Origin: Achromobacter mucicolens
GTDB taxonomy: Bacteria; Pseudomonadota; Gammaproteobacteria; Burkholderiales; Burkholderiaceae_B
Reading direction: 5' to 3'
Length of the DNA stretch: 64,000 bases
Assembly: GCF_902859725.1 (NCBI RefSeq)
Contig: NZ_CADIJP010000002.1
Location: 331,823 to 395,822, forward strand
Shown: positions 29,150 through 39,117 of the stretch, one piece after another
Layout of the letters: each line of letters begins with the position of its first letter
How positions within the stretch are numbered: the first letter of the stretch is position 1
Translations under genes and position numbers: made by a program
Notes under the pieces: generated by a model
Database searches by the model: none
Told to the model about the DNA's origin: nothing
What the model saw: only the letters and a program-made list of their open reading frames with translations

Positions 29150-30187
29150 ATGGATTCATCAATTGCGCTGATCCTGCTGCAAGACGGTGTCGTCAACGGC
29201 GCCATCTATGCCCTCCTGGGCATGGCTCTGGTACTGGTTTTCGCCGTCACGCGCGTCATTTTCATTCCCCAGGGCGAGTTCGTGGCGTTTGGCGCCCTGA
29301 CCCTGGCCATGCTGGTGGACGGCAAGGTGCCGGGCACTGCCTACCTGCTGCCGTTGCTGGGCCTGGTGTGCCTGGCGCTCGAGCTGATGCGCGCCGTGCG
29401 CACCCGCAGCGCCGCCGGCCTGCCCAAGACCATTGCGACCTGCGTCGTGCTGCCGCTGGCGCTGTTCTGGCTGACCCGTAGTTATACCGGTCCGGATAAC
29501 TCGCTGTGGCTGAACATGCTGCTGACGCTGTTGCTGGTGATTCCGATGGGCCCGATGGTCTACCGCATCGTCTACCAGCCGCTCGCCGAAGCCACCGTGC
29601 TGGTGCTGCTGATCGTTTCCGTTGCCGTTCACTTCGCGCTGATGGGCCTGGCGCTCGTGTTCTTTGGCGCCGAAGGCTGGCGCACGCCGGCATTCGTGAG
29701 CGGGCAGGTCGATCTGGGCTTCATGACGTGGTCCGCGCAAAGCCTGTTCGTGGTCGCCACGTGCGCGCTGCTCATCCTGGCCTTGTGGATCTTCTTCGGC
29801 AAGACGCTGTACGGCCGCGCGCTGCGCGCCACCGCCGTCAACCGCCGCGGCGCGCGCCTGGTCGGCATCAGCACCAACATGTCGGGTTCGCTGACGTTCA
29901 CGCTGGCCGTGGGCATCGGCGCCATGTCCGGCATGCTGATCGCGCCCATCACCACGGTCTATTACGACACGGGCTTTTTGATCGGCCTGAAGGGCTTCGT
30001 CGGCGCCATCATCGGCGGTCTGGCCAGCTATCCCATCGCGGCGGCTGGCTCGCTGCTCGTCGGCGTGCTCGAATCCTTCTCGTCGTTCTGGGCCAGCGCA
30101 TACAAGGAAGTGATCGTCTTCACCCTGATCATCCCGGTTCTGGTCTGGCGTTCGTTCAGCACCCATCACGCGGACGAAGAGGAATAA
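29150..30187 (+). CDS. livH: Branched-chain amino-acid-type ABC permease LivH
   Basis: This 345-residue inner-membrane permease has about eight to nine hydrophobic segments. The N-terminal GVVNGAIYALLGMALVLVF and the coupling region YGRALRATAVNRRGARLVGIS are hallmarks of the LivH family. It is longer than typical LivH (~300) because of an inserted hydrophobic stretch around residues 60-130. It lies in an operon with the receptor upstream and the LivM-LivG fusion four bases downstream. Confidence 0.93.
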   Translation: MDSSIALILLQDGVVNGAIYALLGMALVLVFAVTRVIFIPQGEFVAFGALTLAMLVDGKVPGTAYLLPLLGLVCLALELMRAVRTRSAAGLPKTIATCVVLPLALFWLTRSYTGPDNSLWLNMLLTLLLVIPMGPMVYRIVYQPLAEATVLVLLIVSVAVHFALMGLALVFFGAEGWRTPAFVSGQVDLGFMTWSAQSLFVVATCALLILALWIFFGKTLYGRALRATAVNRRGARLVGISTNMSGSLTFTLAVGIGAMSGMLIAPITTVYYDTGFLIGLKGFVGAIIGGLASYPIAAAGSLLVGVLESFSSFWASAYKEVIVFTLIIPVLVWRSFSTHHADEEE

Positions 30188-30190
30188 GCC

Positions 30191-32026
30191 ATGAACCGCA
30201 TTCTGCTTGCCGTTTTTCTCGTCGTCCTGGCGGGCCTGCCGATGGTGTCGGCCACGCCCGAATTCTGGGTGACGCAACTGAACTACATCGGTCTGGCCAG
30301 CCTGGTCGTGCTGGGCCTGGTGCTGCTGACCGGCGTCGGCGGCCTGACGTCCTTCGGGCAGGCCGCGTTCGTGGGGCTGGGCGCCTACACGACTGCGTAC
30401 CTGACGACGCAATACGACGTGTCGCCCTGGCTGGCGCTGCCCGCGGGCCTCATCCTGACCGCCGTCGTGGCTTACCTGCTGGGCGCGATCACGTTGCGCC
30501 TGTCGGGTCACTACCTGCCGCTGGGCACCATCGCCTGGGGCCTGTCGCTGTATTACCTGTTCGGCAACATCGACTGGCTGGGCAAGCATGACGGCATTGC
30601 CGGCATCGAGCCCATCAGCATCTTCGGCATGTCGCTGGCCAGCGGCCGCCACATCTACTACCTGATCTGGGTCTGCGTCCTCTTGGCGCTGTGGGCCACG
30701 CGCAACCTGCTCAACTCGCGTCCGGGCCGCGCCATCCGCGCGTTGAAGAGCGGGGCGGGCATGGCCGAGTCCATGGGTGTGAACACCGCGGCGTACAAGA
30801 TCGTGATCTTCGTCTGGGCGGCGCTCCTGGCCTGCCTGTCGGGCTGGCTCTATGCGCACATGCAGCGCGCGGTCAGCCCCAGCCCCTTCGGCCTGAACTA
30901 CGGCATCGAATACCTGTTCATGGCGGTGGTCGGCGGCGCGGGCTACGTCTGGGGCGCCCTCTTGGGTTCAAGCGTCATCCTGGTGCTGAAGGACCAGTTG
31001 CAGAACCTTCTGCCCAAGCTGCTGGACACCAACGCCAACTTCGAGATGATCGTCTTCGGCGTGCTGTTGATCCTGATGCTGCAGTACGCGCGCAACGGGC
31101 TGTGGCCGATCCTGTCGGGCTGGTGGGGCAGCATCACCGGCGCCGATGGTTCGCGCCGCAACCTGGCGCCGCCCGCGGCGGCCCCGGCCCTGCCGACGCG
31201 CGAGCGCCCGCAGCCCGGCCAGGTCGTGCTGGAAGTCGACGCCATCCGCAAGGAATTTGGCGGTCTGGTGGCCGTGAACGACATCACCTTCAAGGTGCGT
31301 TCTGGCGAGATCATGGGTCTCATCGGTCCGAACGGCGCCGGCAAAAGCACCACCTTCAACCTCATCAGCGGCGTGTTGCCGGTGACGCGCGGCCAGGTCA
31401 CGTTCATGGGCCAGCGCATCGACAGCCGTTCGGCGCGCGAGATCGCCAAGATGGGCGTGGGCCGCACGTTCCAGCACGTGCAGCTGCTGCCGGGCATGAC
31501 CGTGCTGGAAAACGTGGCGCTGGGCGCGCACCTGCGTTCGGACGTGGGCGTGCTGTCGGGCGCGCTGCATTCGGACCGTGCGCGTGAAGCGCAGCTGCTG
31601 CACGAGGCGGCCGAGCAGCTCAAGCGCGTGGGCCTGGGTGAATATCTGTACGAACAGGCCGGAAACCTGGCCCTGGGCCAGCAGCGCATCCTGGAAATTG
31701 CCCGTGCGCTGGCCTGCGACCCCTTGCTGCTGCTGCTCGATGAGCCGGCCGCCGGCCTGCGCTACAAGGAAAAGCAGGACCTGGCGCGCGTGCTGGAACA
31801 GCTGCGCGCGGAAGGCATGAGCATTCTGCTCGTCGAACATGACATGGATTTTGTGATGCGCCTGACCAACCACCTCGTGGTGATGGATTTCGGCACGAAG
31901 CTGGCCGAAGGCGTGCCGGCCGACGTGCAAAAGAACCCGGCGGTGCTGGAGGCCTACCTGGGCGGCATCGACGACGACCTGCCCGAAGCCGACCAGGCCA
32001 AGGCCGTGCCCGCGGGAGGCGTGTGA
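30191..32026 (+). CDS. livM-livG: Fused ABC permease-ATPase (LivM-LivG)
   Basis: This 611-residue protein joins a LivM-type permease (residues ~1-320, with [20 protein letters not shown] and [20 protein letters not shown]) to a LivG-type ATPase (~350-600). The ATPase has Walker [13 protein letters not shown], signature [15 protein letters not shown] (a degenerate form usual in LivG) and Walker [14 protein letters not shown] Pro/Ala-rich linker (~325-348) joins them. The fusion fixes a 1:1 ratio of membrane and ATPase parts. The stop shares one base with the livF start. Confidence 0.93.
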   Translation: MNRILLAVFLVVLAGLPMVSATPEFWVTQLNYIGLASLVVLGLVLLTGVGGLTSFGQAAFVGLGAYTTAYLTTQYDVSPWLALPAGLILTAVVAYLLGAITLRLSGHYLPLGTIAWGLSLYYLFGNIDWLGKHDGIAGIEPISIFGMSLASGRHIYYLIWVCVLLALWATRNLLNSRPGRAIRALKSGAGMAESMGVNTAAYKIVIFVWAALLACLSGWLYAHMQRAVSPSPFGLNYGIEYLFMAVVGGAGYVWGALLGSSVILVLKDQLQNLLPKLLDTNANFEMIVFGVLLILMLQYARNGLWPILSGWWGSITGADGSRRNLAPPAAAPALPTRERPQPGQVVLEVDAIRKEFGGLVAVNDITFKVRSGEIMGLIGPNGAGKSTTFNLISGVLPVTRGQVTFMGQRIDSRSAREIAKMGVGRTFQHVQLLPGMTVLENVALGAHLRSDVGVLSGALHSDRAREAQLLHEAAEQLKRVGLGEYLYEQAGNLALGQQRILEIARALACDPLLLLLDEPAAGLRYKEKQDLARVLEQLRAEGMSILLVEHDMDFVMRLTNHLVVMDFGTKLAEGVPADVQKNPAVLEAYLGGIDDDLPEADQAKAVPAGGV

Positions 32027-32787
32027 TGAGCGCAACCAATTCCCCCGTCCTGGAAGTCAGCAACCTGTCGGCCCGCTACGGCAAGGTCGGCGCGCTGGCA
32101 GGCGCCTCGCTCAGCGTGCCGGCCGGCAGCATCGTCACCGTGATCGGCGCCAACGGCGCCGGCAAGTCCACGATGCTCAACGCCATCATGGGCTCGCTGC
32201 CGCAGACCGGCCACGCCGCCGGCGCCGTGCATTACGCCGGCGCGGACGTGTCGGGCTGGATGGTCGAGCGCCGCGTGGCGGCAGGCATGTCGCTGGTGCC
32301 CGAGCGCCGCGAACTCTTCGGCACCATGTCCGTGGAAGACAACCTGCTGCTCGGCGGCTTTCGCCGGTACCGCGCCCGCGAAAGCGGCTGGCGCGACACG
32401 CTGAACGAAGTATTCGACCTGTTTCCGCGGTTGCGCGAGCGCCGCGCCCAGCAGGCCGGCACCTTGTCGGGCGGCGAACGCCAGATGCTGGCAGTGGGCC
32501 GCGCGCTCATGGCCAAGCCCACACTCCTGATGCTGGACGAACCCAGCCTGGGCCTTGCGCCGCGCATCGTGCGCGAGATTTTCCACATCATTGCGCGCCT
32601 GCGCGAGACCGGCGTGGCGATCCTGCTGGTCGAACAGAACGCCCGCGCGGCGCTGCAGGTGGCCGACTACGGCTACGTGCTGGAAACCGGCGAGGTCATC
32701 CTGCATGGCCCGGCGCGCGAGCTGGCTGGTGACCCCAAGGTCATCGAAAGCTACCTGGGGCTGGGCAAGGGCGCCGAAGCGGCCTGA
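32026..32787 (+). CDS. livF: Branched-chain amino-acid-type ABC ATPase LivF
   Basis: This 253-residue ATPase is the partner of the LivG half upstream. It has Walker [13 protein letters not shown], signature [15 protein letters not shown] and Walker [13 protein letters not shown] chose the ATG at 32026 (TGATG overlap, with GGGAGG upstream). A GTG one codon earlier is also in frame. It ends the operon at a terminator. Confidence 0.94.
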   Translation: MSATNSPVLEVSNLSARYGKVGALAGASLSVPAGSIVTVIGANGAGKSTMLNAIMGSLPQTGHAAGAVHYAGADVSGWMVERRVAAGMSLVPERRELFGTMSVEDNLLLGGFRRYRARESGWRDTLNEVFDLFPRLRERRAQQAGTLSGGERQMLAVGRALMAKPTLLMLDEPSLGLAPRIVREIFHIIARLRETGVAILLVEQNARAALQVADYGYVLETGEVILHGPARELAGDPKVIESYLGLGKGAEAA

Positions 32788-32805
32788 CGCCACGCGCCAG
32801 ACCAG

Positions 32806-32840
32806 AACGCCGGCCGCCGCGAGGGGCCGGCGTTTTCTTT
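32806..32840 (+). terminator. Terminator of the first liv operon
   Basis: A stem AACGCCGGCC/GGCCGGCGTT is followed by TTCTTTT. Confidence 0.85.
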
Positions 32841-32896
32841 TACGGCGCGGCTTGCCGACGAATGGCGCGGCGGCGCCGTTTTTTCAGAGGGCGGCG

Positions 32897-35038
32897 TCAA
32901 GGCACGGGCGTCCATCGCACTATCAATTCCTCTCCCATCGCGGGATCCGATGTCGAGTCGGCGCCGGTTTCGATGCGCCCCGCAAAGCGGCGCAGAAAGG
33001 ACGGATCCTGCGTGTCGCGCACGCTGATGTCGTACCAGCCGCCGCTGCGTGACATTTCCCAGGCAAGCTCGCGGGATTCGCCGGCAGCCAGCTCGGCTTC
33101 GGTGTCGCCGGGGTATCCATAGGCATTGGCGTCAATGCGGTAGACGCGCGGCCGGGTGCCCGGATTATGCAATGACACGCGCAGCCGCGCGCCCGCGCCG
33201 TCGCAAGCCGCCACGACCGCCAGCGACGGCTGCCCGATACGCCCGGCGCAGTGCCGGTGAAAGCCGTTGGGGCCCAGCACCCACAGGTCATAGCGCCCGT
33301 CTGGTGCGGCGGGCCACGTGCCGTCGAGCGTCTTGCCGGCCTCCACGGTGTACCGGCGCGGCCCGCGCTCCAGGTCCAGCCGGTCGTAGACGTGAAACAC
33401 CGCGCCCGCCGTGCCCACGTTTTCGAACCGCAAGGTGACGCCATCGTCCTGGACGCGGGCGTGAGCCTGCAGCGCATAGGGAAGCGTGCGCGACGGGCGT
33501 GTGCCGGCGTGTTGGCGGGCGGGCGCGGGGTCAAGCGGGGCTGGCGGTTTGACGGTGCCCGACAGCGCGGCCGCGCGGGCCGCGCGTTCGGCCGTGGCGG
33601 GCAGGCCCCGCAGCTGGTTGCCGTCGTCGGGCGCCGCGAAATCGAACACGCTGGTCAGATCGCCGCAGACCGCCAGCCGCCACGGCGAGATGTTCGGCTC
33701 GGCCACGCCGAAGCGCCGCTCAATGAAGCGCAACACCGACGTGTGATCGAAAACCTGCGAATTGACCCAGCCGCCCTTGGTCCACGGCGACAACACATAC
33801 ATGGGCACGCGCGGCCCCAGCCCGTAGGCGCCATGCAGATGCGCCGGCGTGTCGTCCTTTTCAACGCCGGATAGATGTTCGTGATATTCGCCCGCGGTGT
33901 CGGCCGTGGAGGCGCCGGCCAGCTCGCCGGAGGGAAGACGCGATGGCGGCGCCGGAGGCGGCATGTGGTCGAAGAAGCCGTCGTTCTCGTCGAACATCAG
34001 CAGCAGCACCGTCTTGCTCCACACGGCGGGATTCGCGGTCAGCGCGTCGAGCACACGCGCCGTGTAGTCGGCGCCCTGCGCGGGGCTGGACGGGCTGGGA
34101 TGTTCCGAGCCCGCCTTGGTGGCGCAAATCCAGGACACCTGGGGCAGCGTGCCGTCCAGCACATCCTGGCGCAGCAGGTCCAGGTCGCGCGTGGCCAGCG
34201 CCTTGTGCTTGAGCGCCGCCAGCGCGCCCGGCAGATCCTGGTACGCATCGCGATAGGCCTTGAAGCCCGCCGTGGGATTGAGGGAATAGTTGTCCGCCAT
34301 GTTCTGGTAGATGCGCCAGCTCACGCCGGCCCGTTCCAGCCGTTCGGGATACGTCGTCCAGGTGTAGGCCCCAGCCGGGTCGCCGCCGGTGAGCTTGTTG
34401 TAGACATTGCCCATCGCCGGGCCATTGCCGCGCGCCAGGCCGTCATTGGTGCCGGTCCACAGGAACAGGCGGTTGGTGTTGGTGCCGCCGGTGAACGAGC
34501 AATGGTAGGCGTCGCAGACGGTGAAGGCGCGGGCCATGGCGTACTGAAAGGGCAGGTCGCCTTCCGTGTAGTAGGCCATCGAATGATTCTTCTTGGCAGC
34601 GGGCCAGTTGCCCATGCGGCCGGCGTCCCAGGCGTCCTGCGCGTTGGACCAGGTGTGCGGCGTGCTCGCCACGCGCATGGCCTCGTAGGCTTCGCGCGTA
34701 TCCAGACGGTACGGCAGGACGGTGCGCGGCGCGCCTTCATCCGGCTTGTCGTTGTACTGGGCCCAGACGGTGCGATGCCGGGCATCGGGGCTGTCCGGCA
34801 CCGGGATGGGAAAGCGGTCGCCAAAGCCGCGCACGCCCGCCAGACCGCCGAAATAGTGATCGAACGAACGGTTTTCCTGCATGAAGATCACGATGTGCTC
34901 GACATCGCGGATCGTGCCGGTGCGGCGGTCGGCCGGAATGGCCAGCGCGCGGCGGATCGCGGGGGGAAACAGCGACAGGGCGGCGGCGGCGCCGGTCAGG
35001 GTGGCGCCGTGGCGCAGGAATTCGCGTCTGCTTTGCAT
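32897..35038 (-). CDS. Phosphocholine-specific phospholipase C (Tat-exported)
   Basis: This 713-residue exported hydrolase has a twin-arginine signal at the N-terminus (SRREFLRHG followed by a hydrophobic stretch to about residue 33). The acid-phosphatase-like catalytic core starts with HIVIFMQENRSFDHYFGGLAGVRGF, the motif of the PlcH/PlcN family. LLLMFDENDGFFDHMPPP and VPMYVLSPWTKGGWVNSQVFDHTSVLRFIE are further conserved blocks. Two C-terminal beta domains (~500-713) match the family. It should cleave phosphatidylcholine or related lipids, releasing phosphocholine. Whether it is haemolytic cannot be told. It is monocistronic. Confidence 0.93.
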   Translation of the reverse strand: MQSRREFLRHGATLTGAAAALSLFPPAIRRALAIPADRRTGTIRDVEHIVIFMQENRSFDHYFGGLAGVRGFGDRFPIPVPDSPDARHRTVWAQYNDKPDEGAPRTVLPYRLDTREAYEAMRVASTPHTWSNAQDAWDAGRMGNWPAAKKNHSMAYYTEGDLPFQYAMARAFTVCDAYHCSFTGGTNTNRLFLWTGTNDGLARGNGPAMGNVYNKLTGGDPAGAYTWTTYPERLERAGVSWRIYQNMADNYSLNPTAGFKAYRDAYQDLPGALAALKHKALATRDLDLLRQDVLDGTLPQVSWICATKAGSEHPSPSSPAQGADYTARVLDALTANPAVWSKTVLLLMFDENDGFFDHMPPPAPPSRLPSGELAGASTADTAGEYHEHLSGVEKDDTPAHLHGAYGLGPRVPMYVLSPWTKGGWVNSQVFDHTSVLRFIERRFGVAEPNISPWRLAVCGDLTSVFDFAAPDDGNQLRGLPATAERAARAAALSGTVKPPAPLDPAPARQHAGTRPSRTLPYALQAHARVQDDGVTLRFENVGTAGAVFHVYDRLDLERGPRRYTVEAGKTLDGTWPAAPDGRYDLWVLGPNGFHRHCAGRIGQPSLAVVAACDGAGARLRVSLHNPGTRPRVYRIDANAYGYPGDTEAELAAGESRELAWEMSRSGGWYDISVRDTQDPSFLRRFAGRIETGADSTSDPAMGEELIVRWTPVP

Positions 35039-35135
35039 GATCGGGCCTCACGGTCGGAAGCCCACAGCGTACGCCGCCTTGCTGTTATTTGCCTGACGGC
35101 CCGCGCGGGGTGCGAGCGGGCTTGCGGCTGCGTTG

Positions 35136-35978
35136 TCAGCGGCGCGTGCTTTCCGCGTACTCCATGTACAGCTGATGCGCACGGCGCGCGATCGGGCCGT
35201 ATTCCAGCGGACGGTCCTCGACGCGGTTTACATGCACCACCTTGCCGTAGTTGCCCGACGAAAACACTTCGTCGGCTGCTTCGACGTCGGCGCGCGTCAG
35301 GCTGCGTTCCTGGACCTGGATGCCATCGGCCTTCAGCAGCGCCAGCACGCGGCGGCGCGTGATGCCGTTCAGGAACGTGCCGTTGTCCACGGGGGTGGAT
35401 ACGACGCCGTCCTTGGCCAGCCACAGGTTGCTGGTGGCGAACTCGGCCAGGTTGCCCGCGCCGTCCAGCATGATGGCGTTGTCGAACCCCTTTTCGGCGG
35501 CTTCGCGGATGGCGCGCTGGCCGTTGGGGTACAGGCACGAGGCCTTGGCGTCGGTCGGCGCCATGTTGGGCCACGAGCGCGCGAAGCTGGAGAAGCAGGC
35601 GGAAAAGCCCTGGTCGCCCGGCATCGGCACCTTGAACACATGCAGCACGAATTGGGTCTTGTCGGCGTCCGGCAGCAGGAAGCCGTCGGCGCAGAAGAAC
35701 ATGGGCTTGATGTAGAGCTCGGAGCCTTCGGGGAAACGCGCCACGGCCTGCAGGCACAGGTCCTGGATTTCTTCCCAGGCCAGTTGCGGCTTCATCAGCA
35801 TCTTTTCCGCCGAGCGCACGACACGCTGGCAGTGCAGGTCCAGGTCGGGCGTCAGGCCGCGGAAGGCGCGCGCGCCGTCAAAGACCATGCTGGCCATCCA
35901 GAAGGCGTGGTCGGCCGGGCCGAGCAGTTTGGGGTTTTCAGTGGTCCAGTGACCGTTGTGCCAGAACAAGGCATCCAT
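35136..35978 (-). CDS. Class IV PLP aminotransferase (branched-chain aminotransferase-like)
   Basis: This 280-residue cytoplasmic enzyme of fold type IV has probable PLP Lys145 (TDAKASCLYPN) and the phosphate-binding LAEFATSNLW segment (Glu179-Asn184). SGNYGKV near the C-terminus is also typical. It is closest in style to branched-chain aminotransferases, which make or degrade Leu, Ile and Val. D-amino-acid transaminase or aminodeoxychorismate lyase activity cannot be excluded. I chose the ATG at 35978 because AAGG stands nine bases upstream. The ATG at 35987 directly abuts that AAGG. Neighbouring liv genes suggest amino-acid metabolism but are not in one operon with it. Confidence 0.85.
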   Translation of the reverse strand: MDALFWHNGHWTTENPKLLGPADHAFWMASMVFDGARAFRGLTPDLDLHCQRVVRSAEKMLMKPQLAWEEIQDLCLQAVARFPEGSELYIKPMFFCADGFLLPDADKTQFVLHVFKVPMPGDQGFSACFSSFARSWPNMAPTDAKASCLYPNGQRAIREAAEKGFDNAIMLDGAGNLAEFATSNLWLAKDGVVSTPVDNGTFLNGITRRRVLALLKADGIQVQERSLTRADVEAADEVFSSGNYGKVVHVNRVEDRPLEYGPIARRAHQLYMEYAESTRR

Positions 35979-36066
35979 GATTGTCATCCTTAGCTTGAAT
36001 CGGGTTGGCGATCGGGCGCGAAGCGGGTCCAAAACGCCGAATCGCCAGAATACATGAGCCGGACTG

Positions 36067-37089
36067 CTATTCCTTGGCCAGCGCCGCCTGCACGCGATCG
36101 GCAACGTCCGCGGGCATCCATTGCCGCCAGACGGGCGCGTACTGCTTGAGGAAGTAGCGCGCAGCGTCCTCCGGCTCCTTGCCCTCGTTTTCCAGCCATC
36201 CCAGCGTCGCGTCGATGGCTTCGTCGGGCACGGTCAGCTTGGACAGGAACTCGGTCACGCGCGGCGCCTGCTTGGCAAAATCGGCGTTCACGCCGGTGAC
36301 GACCGGATTGGGCTTGAACTGCGTGGGCACGGGGTTCGCGCACTTGGGATCGGTCATGCAGGTGTAGGCCGCCTGGTCGAACGCGGGCAGTTCCAGCTTG
36401 ACCAGGTCCAGCGCGCCAACCAGCGACGTGGGCGTCCAGTAGTAGAAGACGATGTCGCGTTTGCGTTTGTAGGCCGACACGATGGCGGCCTTCTGCGCGG
36501 CGCCGGAGCCGGGCGCGAACAGTGAATAATCCTTGTCCAGTTCCAGCGCGCGCAGCAGGTTGTCGTTCAGCGTGCCGCAGGCCCAGCCGGCCGGGCATCC
36601 GTAGATGCGGCCGCGGCCCGGGTCTTCGGGGTCCGCGAAAACCTCCTTGAAGCGCGCCAGGTCGGCAGCGGACTTGAGCTCCGGGTGCCGCTCGACGGTG
36701 TAGCGCGGCACGTACCAGCCTTCGCCGGCGTCATAGACGTGGCCCACGCCCAGCACCTTGCCGCTGGCCAGCGCCTTCTTCCAGGCGCCTTCGATCTGGC
36801 CGGGCCAGACCTCGGGCGTGACATCGACGTCGCCGCGTTGCAGTGCGGCCAGCATGGGCAGGGTTTCGCCGATTTCAACAGACGTCTTGCAGCCGTAGCC
36901 GTGTTCCAGCACGAAGCGCTCGATGCCGGCCAGGACAAGATTGGATTCCCAGTTCAGTCCGCTGAAACGGACGGGCCGGTCGACTTCGCAAACGGGGGCG
37001 GCGGGCGCGGCCTGGGCCGCGGCGGGGGACAGCAGGGCGGCGGCCAGCGCGAGCGCGCCGAGGCCGGGAACGAGATGCGTGATGCGCAT
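36067..37089 (-). CDS. Glycine betaine/choline-type ABC transporter receptor (orphan)
   Basis: This 340-residue periplasmic binding protein of the ProX/OpuAC family has a signal peptide ending AQA near residue 27. The family hallmark VTPEVWPGQIEGAWKKA follows, with a Trp-rich ligand cage (GEGWYVPRY, FYYWTPTSLVGALDL). Four Cys residues in pairs (GCPAGWACG, CMTDPKC) may form disulfides. It should bind a quaternary amine such as glycine betaine or choline. No matching permease or ATPase is in the window, so it is an orphan receptor. Its Shine-Dalgarno sequence is inside a hairpin. Confidence 0.9.
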   Translation of the reverse strand: MRITHLVPGLGALALAAALLSPAAAQAAPAAPVCEVDRPVRFSGLNWESNLVLAGIERFVLEHGYGCKTSVEIGETLPMLAALQRGDVDVTPEVWPGQIEGAWKKALASGKVLGVGHVYDAGEGWYVPRYTVERHPELKSAADLARFKEVFADPEDPGRGRIYGCPAGWACGTLNDNLLRALELDKDYSLFAPGSGAAQKAAIVSAYKRKRDIVFYYWTPTSLVGALDLVKLELPAFDQAAYTCMTDPKCANPVPTQFKPNPVVTGVNADFAKQAPRVTEFLSKLTVPDEAIDATLGWLENEGKEPEDAARYFLKQYAPVWRQWMPADVADRVQAALAKE

Positions 37090-37093
37090 GGTC

Positions 37094-37115
37094 GGCACCT
37101 GTGTAGTGAGGTGCC
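37094..37115 (-). promoter_or_regulatory. Hairpin that sequesters the ribosome-binding site of the betaine receptor gene
   Basis: On the minus strand GGCACCT-N8-AGGTGCC forms a perfect 7-bp stem ending four bases before the ATG. The only Shine-Dalgarno-like sequence (AGGTG) is in its 3' arm. Confidence 0.5.
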
Positions 37116-37201
37116 TGCCATTGTACGGGGCGCTGCCGCACGCCCCAATGCAACGGGGCCGCTGTGCGCGGCCCCGGGGGTCAATCAACCGATCAGTCGG
37201 A

Positions 37202-38185
37202 TCACGCGCGGGCGGCGCGCCGGCGGTTGAAGAGCGCGCCCAGTTCGCCCACGATGCCGCGCCGGAACGCCAGCACGCAGACCACGAAGATCAGGCCGCT
37301 CACGATGGTGACGGACTCGCCCAGGCGCAGGAACCATTCGACGCCGGTCAGGTTGGCCATCATCTGGCCGAAGTCGCCCACCTTGTTCTCCAGCAGCACC
37401 ACGATGAACGCGCCCAGCACCGGACCGGTCAACGTGCCCAGGCCGCCGATCAGCGTCATCAGGATCACCAGCCCGGACATCTGCCAGGTGGCGTCCGACA
37501 GCGTGGCCGATACGAATACCAGCGTCTTGGTGGCGCCTGCGAGGCCCGCCAGGGCGGCCGACAGCACGAAGGCCACGAGCTTGAAGCGGTCCACGTCGTA
37601 ACCCAGCGAGATGGCGCGCGGCTCGTTTTCACGCAGCGCCTGCAGCACCTGCCCGAAGGGCGAGTTCACCGTGCGCCAGATGATGAAGTAGCCGATGATG
37701 AAGATGGCCATCACCAGGTAGTACAGGTTGATGTCCTTGGACAGGTCGATCAGCCCGAACAGCGTGCCGCGCGGCACACTCTGCAGGCCGTCCTCGCCAC
37801 CCGTGAACTTGGCCTGCAGGAAGAAGAAGAACACCATCTGCGACAGCGCCAGCGTGATCATGGCGAAGTAGATGCCGCTGCGGCGGATGGCCAGCGCGCC
37901 CATGGCCAGGCCCAGCAGCGCCGCCACGGCCACGCCGAACAGCAGGCCCAGCTCGGTGGGCAGGCCCCAGACCTTCATGCTGTGCCCGGCCGCATAGGCC
38001 GCGCTGCCCAAAAAGGCGGCGTGGCCGAAGGACAAGAGCCCGGTGAAGCCCAGCAGCAGGTTGAAGGCGCACGCGAAGAGGGCGTAGCACATGACCTTCA
38101 TGGCGAAGATCGGATACACGCCTGCGAAGGGAAGCAAGGCCACCACGATGGCCAAGACCGCATAGCCCAGGAATTGACGATTCAT
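37202..38185 (-). CDS. livM: Branched-chain amino-acid-type ABC permease LivM (second system)
   Basis: This 327-residue inner-membrane permease has about eight to nine hydrophobic segments. GFTGLLSFGHAAFLGSAAYAAG and the coupling loop PFGQVLQALRENEPRAISLGYDVDRFK are diagnostic. It overlaps livH by four bases. A GC-rich hairpin without T-run (37155-37175) separates it from the betaine receptor gene downstream. Confidence 0.94.
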   Translation of the reverse strand: MNRQFLGYAVLAIVVALLPFAGVYPIFAMKVMCYALFACAFNLLLGFTGLLSFGHAAFLGSAAYAAGHSMKVWGLPTELGLLFGVAVAALLGLAMGALAIRRSGIYFAMITLALSQMVFFFFLQAKFTGGEDGLQSVPRGTLFGLIDLSKDINLYYLVMAIFIIGYFIIWRTVNSPFGQVLQALRENEPRAISLGYDVDRFKLVAFVLSAALAGLAGATKTLVFVSATLSDATWQMSGLVILMTLIGGLGTLTGPVLGAFIVVLLENKVGDFGQMMANLTGVEWFLRLGESVTIVSGLIFVVCVLAFRRGIVGELGALFNRRRAARA

Positions 38186-39069
38186 TTTTCTTTTCCGAAC
38201 AGCCCGGCCGGGCGGATCAACAGAACAATGGCCATGATGATGAAGACGACCGTGCTGGACGCTTCGGGCCAGAACACCTTGGTCAGGCCTTCGATCACGC
38301 CCAGGCCCAATCCGGTGACGATGGCGCCAAGAATGGACCCCATGCCCCCGATCACGACCACCGCGAACACGACGATGATGAGGTTCGATCCCATCAGCGG
38401 CGAGATCTGCAGCACCGGCGCGGCCAGCACCCCGGCAAAGCCCGCCAGCGCCACGCCGAACCCATAGGTCAGCGTGATCATGCGCGGCACGTTCACGCCG
38501 AAGGATTCCACGAGGCGCGGGTTCTCGGTGCCGGCGCGCAGCAGGGCGCCCAGGCGGGTGCGTTCAATGACGTACCACGTGGCAAAGCAGACGATGATCG
38601 ACGCCGCCACGACCCAGCCGCGGTAGTTCGGCAGGATCATGAAGCCCAGGTTGGTCGCGCCGCGCAGGGCCTCGGGCGTGGGATACGGCTGGCCCGACAC
38701 GCCGTAGAAGCTGCGGAACAGCCCCTCGATCAGCAGCGTCAGCCCGAAGGTAAGCAGCAGCCCGTACAGGTGGTCGAGCTTGTAAAGGTGTTTGAGCAGC
38801 AGCTTTTCGATGATGATGCCGAACAGGCCCACGATCAGCGGCGCCAGGATCAGCATGATCCAGTAATTCAGGCCAAAGTACGACAGCCCCATCCATGCGA
38901 TAAAGGCGCCCAGCATGTAGAGAGCGCCGTGGGCGAAGTTGATGACGTTGAGCAGCCCGAAGATGACGGCGAGTCCGAGCGACAGCATTGCATAGAAGGA
39001 ACCGTTGACCAGGCCCAGTAACAGCTGGCCGAACAAGGCCTGTATGGGGATGCCGAAAATGTCAGTCAT
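38182..39069 (-). CDS. livH: Branched-chain amino-acid-type ABC permease LivH (second system)
   Basis: This 295-residue permease of normal LivH length has GLVNGSFYAMLSLGLAVIFGLLNVINFAHG at the N-terminus and the coupling segment RTRLGALLRAGTENPRLVESFG. It pairs with LivM encoded by the overlapping next gene. Confidence 0.95.
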   Translation of the reverse strand: MTDIFGIPIQALFGQLLLGLVNGSFYAMLSLGLAVIFGLLNVINFAHGALYMLGAFIAWMGLSYFGLNYWIMLILAPLIVGLFGIIIEKLLLKHLYKLDHLYGLLLTFGLTLLIEGLFRSFYGVSGQPYPTPEALRGATNLGFMILPNYRGWVVAASIIVCFATWYVIERTRLGALLRAGTENPRLVESFGVNVPRMITLTYGFGVALAGFAGVLAAPVLQISPLMGSNLIIVVFAVVVIGGMGSILGAIVTGLGLGVIEGLTKVFWPEASSTVVFIIMAIVLLIRPAGLFGKEK

Positions 39070-39117
39070 CGTGTGAAAGTCCTGCGCGGTACGGAAGGAA
39101 GCGAGCTAGTCAGGAGG

